DNA from: Anastrepha obliqua
Lineage: Eukaryota; Arthropoda; Insecta; Diptera; Tephritidae
Length of the DNA stretch: 64,000 nucleotides
Reading direction: 5' to 3'
NCBI RefSeq assembly: GCF_027943255.1
Contig: NC_072892.1
Coordinates: forward strand, 17,569,792-17,633,791
Of this stretch, positions 11,014 through 23,649 are shown in pieces. The position numbers were made by a program, and so were the translations under genes. Every line of letters begins with the position of its first letter. Position 1 is the first letter of the stretch. Below the pieces are notes generated by a model, which ran no database searches, was not told where the DNA came from, and saw only the letters and a list, made by a program, of their open reading frames with translations.

Positions 11014-12602
11014 CATCACAGAAATAGGTATATGTGCAAAGTTTTTTATACCGATGTCTTTGTTGCTAGTAAAGGTACATTTTTGTTTGGTATGCCAAAG
11101 TCTGCATTTGCAGTCCAACTTAACTATTCGGTTGCAAAATTCTTCTTTAGTTATTATTCTTAGTACCGTTATTACAAATTTGTGTTGCGAGATTTGGTTT
11201 TCATATGAAATAAGTATATGTGCAATCAGAGATCAGTATTGATTTGGCAAGCACTGAGAGCAAGTTATCAAAAAAATTTGTGTTATTTGCATTGGTATCA
11301 TAAGGAAAAATGTAAGTATTACTTCTTCTTTTGAACAGAGAATAATTGAATTATTCATGGGTTAATCTGTAGAGTGCCACGTGGAGGACATTTATCCGTT
11401 GAAGAGCGTGGTCTGATTAAAGGGCTAAGCGAAAATGAAATCGCTGCTAGAGTAAATCGACATAGGAATGCCATCAGCAACTTTCTTAAAAATCCAGAAA
11501 CATACGGTCAACTCAACCGAAGCGGCAGATCAACTAACATCGACAGTACATGCAAACAAGAAATTCGTCGTCTGGCTGCTCAAAAAGAAATGTCTTGCAA
11601 GAAAATCAAACACCATTTAAGTCTTACGGTCACCGATAGACGAATACATCAAATTTTGGTCGAGGACGGAACACTTAAATATTGTTTGCGGGAGCCGGTA
11701 CTAAGACTATTGGCACGCCACAGTAGGGCTCGTTTAGCAATTGCCGGAAAATATAAATTTTGTACTAACGAATTCCGAAACGTTTTATTTTCGGACGAAA
11801 AAAAGTTCAACTTAGGTGGTCCAGATGGTTGTCAGAAATATTGGCGTAACCTTAGGCAACCACGGCAAACGCACCATAAGCGGAACAACGGTGGCTGGTC
11901 TTTGATGATTTGGGCCGCTTTCGGACATGGTGGAAAGTATCCAATTTATTTTATTCCGACAAGAACCAACGCAGAATTCTATGTTGAAATATTAGAGGAT
12001 GTTCTCGTTGAGTTTGCGGGAAACATATACGAAGACGACTGGGCTTTCTAGCAAGTCAACGCCCCAATCCATTCGGCTCGTTTAACTAAGGCCTTCCTAT
12101 CGTAAAGAAAAATTTCAGTTCAGGATTGGCCAGCACTAAGTCCCGATTTTAAACCAATAGAGGACCTCTGGGGAATATTGTCGGCCCGTATTTATAAAAA
12201 TGGTCGATAGTTTGAGACAATCAAAGACCTGAAAGGTGCTTTAGTGGAAGAGTGGGATAAGATAGGCTATTACACTCTTCAAAACTTGATAGACTCTAAG
12301 CCTAAGCGTATAAATGATGTTCTTTCTGAAAATGAAAAACATATTGATTATTAGAAAATCGAAAGTTTTAGAAACGTTGAAACAAAGTGTACAGAAAGGC
12401 ACATATACATACTTATTTCATATGAAGTTATTTTAATTTCTTTTTTAATGTAATAAGTTTAGTCAAGTTGGATTTTTGTTGTATAATTTTTTATTCCTAT
12501 TTTTCCTAAATATATATAAAATTATTGGTTGAACCTTTCTCCTGCTTCTTTATAGTTTTTCATTTGAAAATACCCTTGCACATATACTTATTTCTGTGAG
12601 GT
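11014..12602. mobile_element. Tc3-like transposon with IR/DR ends
   Basis: Outer inverted repeats at 11016-11039 and 12576-12599 share TCACAGAAATA(A/G)GTATATG. Inner copies of the same core lie at 11201-11225 and 12398-12425, each extended by TCATATGA on the inner side; the right inner copy has an extra CATA. Each end therefore has two transposase-binding-like repeats about 185 bp apart, the IR/DR layout known from Tc3 and Sleeping Beauty type elements. TA dinucleotides flank both sides, but the exact first base is uncertain because the two outer ends differ by about 2 bp. Confidence 0.8.
11374..12354 (+). pseudogene. Tc3-like transposase, inactivated
   Basis: The frame begins PRGGHLSVEERGLIKGLSEN with GTG where relatives have ATG. 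HTH parts follow (EIAARVNRHRNAISNFLKNP; VTDRRIHQIL). The first catalytic Asp is in LFSDEKKFNLGGPDG, a Tc3-type motif. A TAG stop falls at 12049-12051 in DDWAF; read through it, the second catalytic motif is QVNAPIHSA, with Asn in place of the catalytic Asp. After another stop the third motif is SPDFKPIEDLWG, with the Glu region kept. The frame ends near 12354 (ENEKHIDY). Lost start codon, internal stops and a lost Asp show the copy is dead. Confidence 0.8.
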
Positions 12603-12668
12603 ATTTATAAAATATTTATTTGTATTATTTCTAACATGACTGTATTCTGTCTCACCAGTTGATACAAG

Positions 12669-12785
12669 ACCAATATGGAGTTTGTTTGCAAGTACAAATT
12701 ATTTAATACGTACATATATGTATGTATAAGCGCATATGTATAACAAATTAAATAATTTGTACTTTCAAACAAACTCCATATTGGT
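12669..12785. repeat. Perfect-like hairpin, 39-bp arms
   Basis: Arms 12669-12707 and 12747-12785 are inverted copies with one mismatch, separated by 39 bp of TACATATATG-type sequence. Left arm begins ACCAATATGGAGTTTG. It lies 70 bp beyond the right end of the Tc3-like element. It could be a tiny foldback transposon or a small-RNA precursor; the sequence alone does not decide. Confidence 0.8.
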
Positions 12786-12855
12786 ATTGCATCATGTACA
12801 TACGTACATATATGTATAAGTAGGAAGTAATGTCTAACTTTACCGTTTCATTTAA

Positions 12856-14281
12856 GGGGGGAGCCTGCTTTAGAGGCTTCAAAAAATCGATTTTTTCGTG
12901 GGTTTTTTTGGGAAGGAAAAAAATATTGGATTGAAACGAAACTTTCTGGTTTTATTGTTATATATTTCAACAGTCTTCTCAAATTTTTTCATTCAGATAT
13001 GTCATATTATGCCTGGTACAAGCATTTTGCCGAGGCGCACAGTGCGGCCGATTCCCGAAAAGCTGGCCAAAACTCAAAAAATTAAGTAATTGATTCAAAA
13101 TTTCTTACTCGGGGGTTGTCGGGGTCGCTGATTACGAATTTGATCTTAAAATTTTGAAAATCCACCCCCTTCCACCCCTATTGGCCACCCCCTCCCGTGA
13201 AATAGCGTATATTCAAGAACATAATCAAGATGCATGTAAATTTATATGTTTTCGGGGTCGCAAGGTAGCAAGTGGTAGCAGCTGAATCTTGTTTTATTCA
13301 GTAACCATTACTTTTTTGAGTAACCTTTAATATGTTTCAAAGCAGCATATGACGGCGTTGTATTACTATACAGTTTGAAAACTCAAATTTTATAAAAAAA
13401 ATTGCAAAAAATGTATCTACGTATTGCTGCAGCTAAAAATTTTGTGTCGAGGTATTGATATGTACTAAAGATTTTTCGTATTTTACTAACCTTCCGAAGA
13501 TGATTCCATTTGGTTTTGTTCAATTTACTCCATTACAAAATCTTTCAAATGTGTACAACTTTCACTATTCATTGAGAGTAATACGATGCTCAAACGAAGG
13601 CCACGTTGCGACTGAAAATACAGAGGATACTTAGGGTACAGGACGTTGCTATGAACGGTTTTCACTACTCAAGGCATTACTGTAGCCAACCCAAAGACAA
13701 AAAAAAACTCTATCTAGAAACTTTTTTTTCGACTTTTGGCTAGCTTTTTGGGAATCGGCGCCTCGGGTGTGCTTTTGTCGTGCGGCGGGAAAGATTCAGG
13801 TTGAAATTTTCATCTGAAACTAAAAACCCAAAAGGTTTTTATTTTGGTATAGTATAGCTTCTAGTTAAAACAAGAAAATTAAACAAAAAGTGAGAAATTC
13901 AACAATTTTTTGCTAATAAAAAAAAAATTAATTAACTTAATTAACTTTCTTAAGGTTTTTTAGGTTCAACTAGAAGAGAATTTAATTCCGAATACAATCA
14001 ATGTTATCTCGTTTCTATAGAACGTTTAACTTTTTCCCTATCTTTCCCGCCAATTAGGAAAAATCGCTAAAATAAAAAACCGAGAAATCCCACTTCGAGC
14101 GATCCGGCCGCACGTACGAGTATACCTGCTCGACACAATTGCTCACAATTTCTTCTGTAACTCCGAATATATTTTGAATTTGCTCTGAAATTTTGAGCAC
14201 ACATTCTTGGATAGTGTGGGAAGACATTTATGCAAAAGAAAAAAAATCGATTTTTTTAAGCCTCTAAAGCAGGCTCCCCCC
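12856..14281. mobile_element. TTAA-flanked non-autonomous DNA transposon, 1426 bp
   Basis: TTAA at 12852-12855 and 14282-14285 flank inverted ends that both read GGGGGGAGCCTGCTTTAGAG followed by GCTT and an AAAAATCGATTTTTT motif, about 40 bp in all. A second inverted pair lies inside: 13033-13083 and 13735-13775 share CGATTCCC(G/A)AAAAGCT(G/A)GCC. No transposase frame is present. TTAA duplication fits piggyBac or Kolobok; the purine-first GG end fits Kolobok better than the CC start usual for piggyBac. Confidence 0.8.
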
Positions 14282-14285
14282 TTAA

Positions 14286-17200
14286 TTACTGCTTTCTGTA
14301 TTAATTTATTTAAATTTTTTGTTTGAAGACCAGACCCCATACTTCATATCAGTACTTATGTATGTATGTACATACATTAATATCGAATATTTATAAATAA
14401 TCGTGTGAAGTTTTTAAAATTTTCCAATCAATGTAAAATAATTTATGTATGTATTTTACAAGAGCTTTTCTGTGAAATCCAACAGAGCAATGCTATAAAA
14501 AATTCAGGAGTTGCTTGCGTGAGAAATAAAACAAATACAATACACATGCATACTTATACATATACATATGTAAGTATGTAGGAAATAGTCATGGTTCAGA
14601 GTTCACACGCAAAATATGTTAGTGTGTGTTTATGTAACTAAGAAGTATTTATGTAAAGCAATTTTAAGAACTGTTCTCTCCATTCGATGCTTCCATATTT
14701 AAATTGTGGTTTGGATATTTCCCCACGCAATGATTTTTAAAGCAGCCAACAGCGTGGTGTGTTTACGTTAATCGCATCGCCAATAAAATTAAATTGGCAA
14801 TGGCAATGATAATGATGGTAGACTGAATGGCAATAGCAGAGAGACTATAAAAGTAAGTGGTCGAATGTTGGTTAAGGGGGTGGCTTAATGGATGCTCGGT
14901 GCAGCAATGGGTAATTGGTTGACGGTGTGTGTTCGTGGTGGTGCGCTGCCTTTGCAACAGCAGTTTGTGCAATAGTAGCAAAAGGTCTAAACTTTTTCAA
15001 TGTACACACGTGCAAATATGTGCATTTCTGATTTGGTTTTTCTACAATTTGGCTAACGGGAGAGCATAGTTTTCTTTTTTTAATTACTCCTGTGTTGCAG
15101 AATTTTTCGACGTACACATGTGACGTGAAGTCAACACAACTACAAATTTAATTAAAAGCATCCAATTAAGGGTAAAGCATAAAATGTATTATCGTCGTAC
15201 TACAAAATGCAACGGAATGTACTCGTGCCACCATCGGCAACCACAACAACAGCATAACCACCAAATAGCCAACAGAAGCTGTAGGTATGTCGAAATAGCG
15301 CATTGAGCTTTTTCAATATTGAACATTGGAACGTTTTATGCGGACGACAAAGTAATCTGATCCATCGTATTTGACATTTATGCCAGAAATGAGGAGCATT
15401 TACTGTTGGGGAATACATATGTATGCGTGTTCATACATGGGTGTTACGTGGAGAGGGTTTGGTGGAGAAGGCACAATCAGTGTTACAACGTAATCAGAAA
15501 CGCAAATAACTACTGATCAGATGATATCGTCTCTGCTGCCATTTTTCTTAATTCAATGTAGTTATTGCAAATAACAGTTAGGAGCATATTGGAACGGTTG
15601 AATGGTTGTGTTTGTAATTGTTTATGGTTGTTGTTGTATTTGTATGTATGTATATAAATAAGCCGGATGTTGGTTAAATAATCAGGATGCACACAAAGTT
15701 GAGCTGATAAATAATTTAATAATGCGTTATTTTATTGGCAATGTACTTTCTGTTCGCTTTTTTTGGAAATGAATTTTGTTATGAATGGATAATTTTGATC
15801 ATAAGATATGTATTCATGTACTAATATAAGTTTTATATTAACCACTTGAATATTTAATAATTTAAATAAATAACCTGTGGCGTATACTCAGGCTGCTTGT
15901 GGGTAATATGGACGTAACTGTGGTTGAAGTCACGATTTTTTTTAGTAAAAATAAGTTTGCAACTAATAACGATTTGAAAAAATTAGGAGGTTATTAACTC
16001 GATTTTATAATAATTCCATTTTTTCCAGAATGACGAAATAACATTTTTTATTCCGTTACATTTTTTTTTAATTTTCAGTTTAATTTATATTCTGTGAATA
16101 AATAAATAATATGCGGAAAAAATAAATAAAACTTATCGGACCGTGATAAAATGAAGAGAAAATATTTTAAAGGAGTCATAGTAGTACCAAAGATGATCGA
16201 TTTTCAGGTTTGGCCATCCGGAGTAAAATTTGAGAGTGGGATACGATACACTAGACAGGGCTAGTTTACTGGGGCGGCAGCCCTTGGTCGGGAAAACCCC
16301 CGAGTCATTCCGGTAACGTAGAACCGGCGGCCGTGGGGATGAAAATTGTGAAAGTATTTCCGGCTGCTACGCCATCGGGTACTTGGCAGGAGAATTCTGC
16401 CTGCTCATTTCGCACGCAATCACACATTCGTCTAATCGGCCATTATTCAGGCGGCAACGCAGTAACTTTACCCCTCCAAGTGTTGATGTGTTGATTTGTT
16501 TTTTCGTATATCAACAATACAATCTCAGTTTTGTTGTAAGCAAACCGTCATTATATCCCCTTGTTAAGTCAACGAATCAGCGGATACCTTCAAAATGGCT
16601 GAGAGCCAATTAACCGTCTGATGTTACTCACGCCAGTGCATTCTGTACATCGTGTCATGGTACAATGTTTCCAAAGATTTTCAACATGTTGAATTCTTTG
16701 CAATTCCATTAAGTTTGTTCCAATTACTTTTTTTCGCTGTCATATCGCATTTAAATTTTTTTGAGTTTTTAAATATTTTGGTAGTCCAAAATATACTAAA
16801 GGCCACGCAGAAATTTAAAAATTTTCGAAATTCATCAACTCGACAAAAAATAGCCAGAGCCAATTTAACAGCATTCGAAATAAGAAAACTTGTACTTTAA
16901 ATTGATGTGTAGGGTTATTTCAGGGAAAAAAGTCGCGATGCTCTATAACCTCAAATGTTGGCCAAAATCGCACTTTTAGCTTAAAATATCTCGGAAAAAT
17001 GAGCCAGCAGGTTATCCACTCTCGGGAGAAAGAATAAAAAAATGTATTTATTTATTTATTGCTATAAAATGTAATTATAAATAGTAATAAGGCAACTAGC
17101 ATTTGAGGGGTATTGGTTTAAATACATTTTTATTTTTACACAAGACTCATTGTGTGTTCTAAAGGGGTAGAATAAATTTATAGAGTTTTTATTTGTGTAT

Positions 17201-17341
17201 TTGTAATGTAGATTTTATGCTTTACATGCTGTCTACTGGGTGGGTAAATTTAATAAAGAAAAAACTGCTTTATTGGCATCCCCTTAAAAAAATTCCCCGC
17301 GTACGCTACTGTTGTGAGGAGTACAACTACATAAATATATA
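14286..17341. other. Non-coding stretch with a short-retroposon relic
   Basis: No gene recognised. Position 16255-16345 holds a diverged relative of the hairpin-rich short retroposon (CGGTAACGTAGAACCGGCGG is shared with the copy at 54025). Several TATG/CATA microsatellite scraps occur (14350-14380, 14560-14580, 15630-15660). Confidence 0.4.
16255..16345 (-). repeat. Diverged short-retroposon copy
   Basis: Contains GTCATTCCGGTAACGTAGAA and CAGCCCTTGGTCGGG, matching in order the minus-strand reading of the element at 54025-54155 (CCTTGGCC, GTAACGTAGAACCG). The (ACA)n end is missing here. Confidence 0.5.
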
Positions 17342-17343
17342 TA

Positions 17344-18774
17344 CAGTCGAACTTCGATAACTCGAACTCTGACATGCCACAAAAAAAAATCGAGCTATCA
17401 AGATTTCGAGTTATCAAATATAATATACATATGTACACACATACATAAAAATCCATAAACAAAATAAAAGCTGATGGAAAAATAAAACAATCCATAAAAC
17501 TCAAGGGTTAGAAAACAATTTTATTGATAAAACAGTACATGCTTCAAATTATGTATAGTTGCTATATAATATTGTATGTGTATATTTTAAAATTATATAT
17601 ACATAATTAATAACATTGTATGAATAGATGTATAGCTTTCATTCCTTTAAAGTAAAAAAGTCAGTTATTTGGGATTGACGAGAGGATTTTTTATTCTGAT
17701 CTTCAAAAAAAGCTTCAATATTATTTAAACCATTGTACAGAGAATCCGTTGTATGTTCATTGGTTTTTAAATATGACCGCAAAATCTTGAACGAATTTGC
17801 AACTAGCTCGATTGAAACTGGTTGCACCATATCATCTTGCAAATCATCTTCTATATCACTTTCGCTATCAAGCTCAAAATCGGATTTAGATCCCAATGGC
17901 TCCACAATATCTTCATCCGTGGGAAACTTCGAAGTAACAATATCGTCATCCACATGCATAAAATCATTAAAGGTGACACCTTCTGTACCTTTGATATTTT
18001 GCCAAGCTTCATATTCATTTTGCAGTTGAATTTCTTCCTTACTCCTTTCTTTTATGTGTTCGCTTATAAAAACCAAAAGAATGTCATCTTCTTCCTCCCA
18101 TTCAGAATATTAACCGAAGCCGGCTTTTCTAAAACAATTAGAGATGATTTCAGGCTTAACATCAATATTCCATGCATTAGTTATTTCATCAACACAGTCC
18201 ATTAATGTAATGTTAAGATTTTTGTTTACTTCAAAGCATTTTATAGTATTTTTTAAAATTCTGCGACGATAATGACATTTTAAATTTTGTATGACACCTT
18301 GATCGAGTGGTTGTAATTTTGATGTCATATTCGGGAGAAAAAATGCAAGTTTGATAAACTTTACAGCTACATCTTTTTTTCGCGCACCCATTTCTACTTC
18401 CTTTAATAGTTTAAATTTTTCGTCAATAAATAAAGTTTTTAAACAACGTTTTGATGACATGTCAACAGAGTTTATTTTCGCGTAAAAACTACTAATAAAA
18501 TACCTGTGGTCTTAAACAGTGCAGCGACCCAACTGCTGACATCTGTTTGCTATAAAATAAGCAACACGTAATAAGGGGATTCCCCTGGAAATTCGACTTA
18601 TCAAAGCTGGCGCCAAATATTCTGTTCGAGTTATCAAGATATTCGAGTAATAGAAGTTCGAGTTATCAAGTAAAAATTACACACAATTCTCACTCTAAAC
18701 GTCATTGCCAAGCAATTTGATTCGAGATATCAAATATTCGAGATATCGAAGTTCGACTTATTGAGGTTCGATTG
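17344..18774. mobile_element. Deleted pogo/Tigger-like element, TA-flanked
   Basis: TA at 17342-17343 and 18775-18776. The ends are inverted repeats beginning CAGTCGAACTTCGATAACTC (left) and CAATCGAACCTCAATAAGTC (right, reversed). Both ends carry several extra copies of a TTCGAGTTATCAAG-type word (17389-17420; 18595-18765), as is common for pogo/Tigger elements. The 1431-bp length and the gap in the transposase show an internal deletion. Confidence 0.88.
17639..18460 (-). pseudogene. pogo/Tigger-like transposase, core deleted
   Basis: Start at 18460: MSSKRCLKTLFIDEKFKLLK EVEMGARKKDVAVKF is the first CENP-B/pogo helix-turn-helix. It joins directly to FFLPNMTSKLQPLDQGVIQN, the end of the DDE domain with the third catalytic Asp (QPLDQG), then CHYRRRILKNTI and ISNCFRKAGFG. 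One in-frame TAA (18107-18109) interrupts, then the acidic C-terminal tail continues (WEEEDDI, EGVTFNDFMHVDDDIVTSKF, FFTLKE) to 17639. About 250 residues with the first two catalytic Asp are absent, so it cannot catalyse transposition. The DNA-binding half survives only in part. Confidence 0.82.
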
Positions 18775-18776
18775 TA

Positions 18777-20224
18777 TATGTATACATATATACATGTGCA
18801 TATAATGTGTTATGCACTCGAATACTTATTTTCCTGTAAAAGCATACAACACAAAAACATGAAACTAATGAATTTTACTCGCATTCTCCCATCTCTTTTC
18901 AACTCCAACCGCTTTACCGCTCACATAGCATTACTTGCTTAATAGAGTTCAAACACAAATTTCCCAAACCTTTATACAAATTATTTGCAATAGAACACAA
19001 ACCGTCAGATATGTTTAAAGGGAAATAGGAAAGCAAGTATGTATTTAAATTATAATGAAAGTTAAATGCAAATGAGATGCAAAAGCGAAAATTGTGAGCA
19101 CGACTGCTGCTGAAGTTTTGCCATATTGCGGATAAATAATATGGTATGCGCGCGCTTCATCGAACCTTTTAATTATGGAGAATAATGGAAAAAAATCTTT
19201 TCACGCTCGCCTTTTTTATTTTCCGTGGATTTAGCAATTAGTCACAGCCGAAGTTGAGGTTGCACAAGCTTTCTCCTTGCTGTGCTAAAGCCACATTTTG
19301 GCAATTTCGCAGCTATGTTGTTGAAATGCAAAATGTTGAAAAATCAATAAGAATGTCGAGTCGAGTCGTGGTGGTATGGCTTGGCGTAACATTGAGCGAA
19401 CTGGGCGACAGCTACAGCAAACAACCATGCAGACCAACACTTTACCCGCTTACTCTTCTTTTTTAGTTCTACATAGTAAAAAATAAGTGAAAAACGAAAT
19501 AGTAAATGAATGAGCATTGCGAGTACGCCCGGAGAAAAATTACTATGCGGGCGCATGCAGAAACGTGAACGGCGCATTTACATTTCAATTGCAGTTCACG
19601 TTCTGTCAACGAGAGTGGATTACTACTACGTTCAACACCCGACGTGGCGCACACTGCAATGGTGGCGAATCCTTTCATGCCCGTGTGATTGCATTTTTCT
19701 TTGCAAAATATGCTGCAGTTGTATCAATACATACATATGTATGTATATCGAAACGTAGTATATACATATGTATCTACGCCATATGGGGAACCCACTTATA
19801 TGCATAGGTGCGTAATACCCGTCCTTTGTTTAGCATTTATAAAGGAACGAAACCCCTTTTGGCCAAAAATATAACCGGCTTCAATGGATAATTAATTCAG
19901 CAGTGACTCACACAGTACCGACGTCAAATATAATTTTTTGCTTAGCTTTTTAGTATTACAGAATAACTGTGTGAATTTTAATATTGGTTGTAATTTTATA
20001 CCGAAAAGTGTTGAAGTATTTTTGTTAATTTTTTATTCGGATAAATTTGGTGCCTTCGCTACATTCACTTTACTTTAAACATTATTTTTAAAAAGCCACA
20101 TAGGCCGAACAGATCCAGGTATTGGAAAAAATAGAAGCGCATCCATAATCCTCACAAAAAATTTCCGACTTGAATGAATAAATGAATGAGGTTTGCACTT
20201 CGACCTAATGGTGTTTTGTGCTCT
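18777..20224. other. Non-coding stretch
   Basis: No gene supported. CATA/TATG short repeats at 18778-18805 and 19725-19770. Overlapping short frames on both strands show no known domain. Confidence 0.35.
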
Positions 20225-20425
20225 CTACTCAACACAGCCCAGTTCCGTTATTAAGCTTAGGATAGAGCTGGGTTGGATGGAGCGTATGTGCATTTCTTCT
20301 GCTGCAGTTGGCCAAGATGTCTCAACCTTCGCCGCGCTATAGCGCTGTATTCCAGGGGAAGGTGCATTGGAGTATCCAGCGATTGGTCGCAGAAACGGCA
20401 AGAGTCGGTAAACCAAATCCCGATC
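20225..20425 (-). pseudogene. Non-LTR retrotransposon 3' ORF scrap
   Basis: Minus-strand translation from about 20412 gives DSCRFCDQSLDTPMHLPLEY, SAIARRRLRHLGQL, and after a frame change MHIRSIQPSSILSLITELGC VE and a stop. This is like the C-terminal zinc-knuckle tail of non-LTR ORF2 proteins (CRFC...ETP.HLLC.C.A.AR.R...LG, then S.L.FI.ELG). The second Cys pair is decayed. Only about 65 codons remain. Confidence 0.5.
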
Positions 20426-23400
20426 ATGTGCAGATGACTTCGCAGTCTACAGTGGAAATTTCCGACTTAAATTACTTACTTCACCCAATCCCGCACTTTT
20501 GGCAATTTTTAATGGCTACGCCTTCTTCAATAATAACTCAGTTTTGGTTTTGTTTTTTAAGTTTTAACCAAAAATTGTTCTTAATGAAATCGTATTTTTT
20601 TAAAACAGTCCATCAGTAAACTAATAGAAATTTCTCAAAAAATAATTTTGATTTCTTACTTAAAAATTAGGTTCCATCATAGAGAAAAACTACTTGTTTC
20701 GACTTTGCATCCAGCCCACAAATCTTCTAATAGATCTTTGCTTCTCGATCTAGCAGTTTCATGTAATAGTCGTATTTCCAGCTCTCTTTACACCATTAAT
20801 TTTAAATTGGAATTTTAAGTGATTGTTGAATTCCTAACCCTACATTTTTGAAATCGAAAGCCATCGAGACTCGAATGGGTACAGAGAGAGAGTCACAACG
20901 AGTTTTCAATGCACCGTTGTGCAACGACACAACAAACAACAAGGTCGATAAAATCCCCACCAACAACCTCGGCAACATCATCACCATCACACTATCGGCA
21001 ATAAAATGTTATGGGAGTGTCACATTCACCCGCGTAGCCAACATTTCAACACCGGCCACCAACACCGGAATCGCGCGCAACATCCTAACATTACTCCAAC
21101 GCCATGAACACGAAAACATGAAGTGGAAAAACAACTACCACAACAATCAACAGAAACAATACGAATACAAACGCCACCACCACCAGCAATCAAGCAACAA
21201 CGCACCACGCCACAAAAGAGGTGAATAAAACTTGTTAAGCATCAAACACACCAGCCGCAGTACCACCCATTCGCCAGCTCTCCTCTATTCATGCTATCAT
21301 CAAACCTGTGTGAGCAGGCAGTGGCGAAACTTCGAAAGTGTACGCATGCAACCACCCACCTACCCAACTATTCATCCAGCGAACGCCATATTTTTCCTTG
21401 TTTTACAAGGTGGGGATTTCATCCAAAGCAGTGCTATTTCTCTCCCCTACGTGCTACATAATGCGTTCCAACAAGAAATACATGAAAAATTACCAAAACC
21501 CCGCCACAGGGTGTCTGCCTCTTCTGCCTGGGGCGGTATGTGTATTTATGTAAATAAATATTTAAAGCAAACAAAAATATAGTGCTTCCCAAAGCATTAG
21601 TATAAATTACCCGCTTAATCTAACACAACATCTTCGCTTTAGCCGTTCAACAAACTGAGCCTTATTTTACCTATTACAATATAATAATATAACATCCTTG
21701 ATTGGTGTTTAGAGCGCGATTCTCCTCTAACTTGCGGCGTTCAATAAAAAATTAAAGGACCTCCATTTCTATACCGCATGGGTTATTATAACTTTTTTTT
21801 GTCAAGGCAGAAATGAATTCCGTTTCGTTTCCTATTGCTTGGCGAGGCGTTTAGAAAATAACGGTGCACCTTGAACCTTGACCCATCGCATGATAGAACT
21901 CCTAAAAATAATAAGTCATCCCATTAATGCGGATGGGAATAAAGCTTTATTCAAATAACAATTGTTGTTGTAGCAGCATAAATATTTGAAAAAATTACAC
22001 AGAAAAAATCGGAGGATATTTGACTTTATTTAACAATACATGGTGCGAAAATTGTGCTGAAAATAAATCTAAATTCTTTGTATCTTTACTTTAGTTGGAA
22101 ACATCATTAGCCACAAACTACATTATTCCATAAGGAAGCAGTACATTGAAAAATGTTCAAAAAGAAAGTTTTTCAAAGGTATGTATGTAAAAAACTGCCA
22201 TTGTATTAGTATGAATATAAATTTTGGTGTCCGAATACATACATAAATACGTTTATATTCACAAGCAATTGAAAATGCACGCAACGATGAACGAATGAAA
22301 AAAACTCTTCAACAAGAGAAAAAACGAGACAAAAAGCTTCGCGTGTAAATACGACAAGCATATTTTGCCTGAAAAATTCGGCAACGGCTTTCATAAAGTT
22401 TGCATTGACAAGAGTGGACACCAAGAGAAAGTGGAACGCAAGGAATAAATGCACCGGCAAGTACGAGTAAGTCTTAAAATGCCTTACTTTGATTATTATA
22501 TGCACATTGGGGCTGTCCAACAGGAGAAACAAATTTGTCTTGATGCATGTAGGAGATGCAATGATGCAATGTAGGGGATATTTGTTCCATGGCCCAAAAA
22601 ATGATACACCTATTTTTAATATGAAAAATAAAACAAAACGCGAGAAATGTTTTGGTTTTTTTTAAGGTGTTCAAGATCTCCAATCAAGAATAGTTAATTT
22701 TTTTTCAATAAAGCGTAATATTTTTTGAACATTTGTGAAGGCGAATTAAAAGAGGGGGGTTAAGTAATAGCGATCTGTAAACATTTAGCACAAAATTTAT
22801 TTTTTAAAGCATTGGCAGTACGGGTAAATATTAAATAAAAAATAGGTATATCATTTGCGCAGCGCTAGAACAAATTTTTGGGATAGGATCAAAAACAAAA
22901 AAAGGTTTTCTGGCCCATCCTAATGTACATGTGTATTTATAAAAATAAGTATGTTTGTATTTACGCCGCAACAATATGTGTGTTATTTTTTTTTAATTTC
23001 TCTTTAATATTACATACACAATTTGTTCATATATATATACATATGTATGTAAACACACCTTTATCAGCAAAAAAATATAAAATAATTATATCTAAAGTGC
23101 ATATGTATATCCGTATGTCGGTATATCACAAATGCAACCACGTCGAACAATGGGCACTTCGTCACGACAATAAAGAAATAACAAAGCAAAACTGCAAACT
23201 TGCTATAGAAGTAGAAGATGAATGTAGAATGCAACTTAATTTTTAAGTAACCGCCGCAACCAAGCTTGCAAACTTTCGTTTCTTACGAATATGCAAAACA
23301 GAATTCAAATAAAGGAATACAAAAAGTCTTTTCCACATTGTTGTCTATATATCAAAATGAATGAGTGGAACAAAGGCATATGGTGAATAATAGTGAATGT

Positions 23401-23633
23401 TAGTCACAAAACGTGCTAAAGCAAGTGAAACGAACGTCGTTTTATTTATTACGGATTCATTCATCTCTTTCAATTTAAAAGTACTTTTACAATCAATAAA
23501 ACACAAGACCAATGCAATCATTTGCAACTTTTATTTAACGGGTTTTAAGTACATCAAAAAAATTGTTGTTTTCTGCCAGAGGTTATTAAAACTGACAGCG
23601 GACAAAAAAAAATTCAAAACCTACGACTGAGAT
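20426..23633. other. Non-coding stretch, low-confidence frames
   Basis: No gene supported. The longest frame (20848-21228, plus, 126 codons) encodes an Asn/Gln/His-rich tail (NNYHNNQQKQYEYKRHHHQQ) and has no domain. Around 21780-21870 is a strongly decayed stretch resembling the minus strand of the tRNA-like SINE (AAGGCAGAAAT ... GGCGAGGCG). At 21962-21985 is a short scrap of the (ACA)n-tailed retroposon end (TTGTTGTTGTAGCAGCATAA). Confidence 0.3.
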
Positions 23634-23649
23634 ATGGCAAGGCCAGCCC

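Noticed and set aside
20848..21228. 126-codon Asn/Gln/His-rich plus-strand frame
   Set aside because: No domain, low-complexity ACA-rich DNA, and no splice context that joins it to anything.
21780..21870. Possible fifth SINE copy
   Set aside because: Only short words match (AAGGCAGAAAT, GGCGAGGCG), with no boxes or ends.
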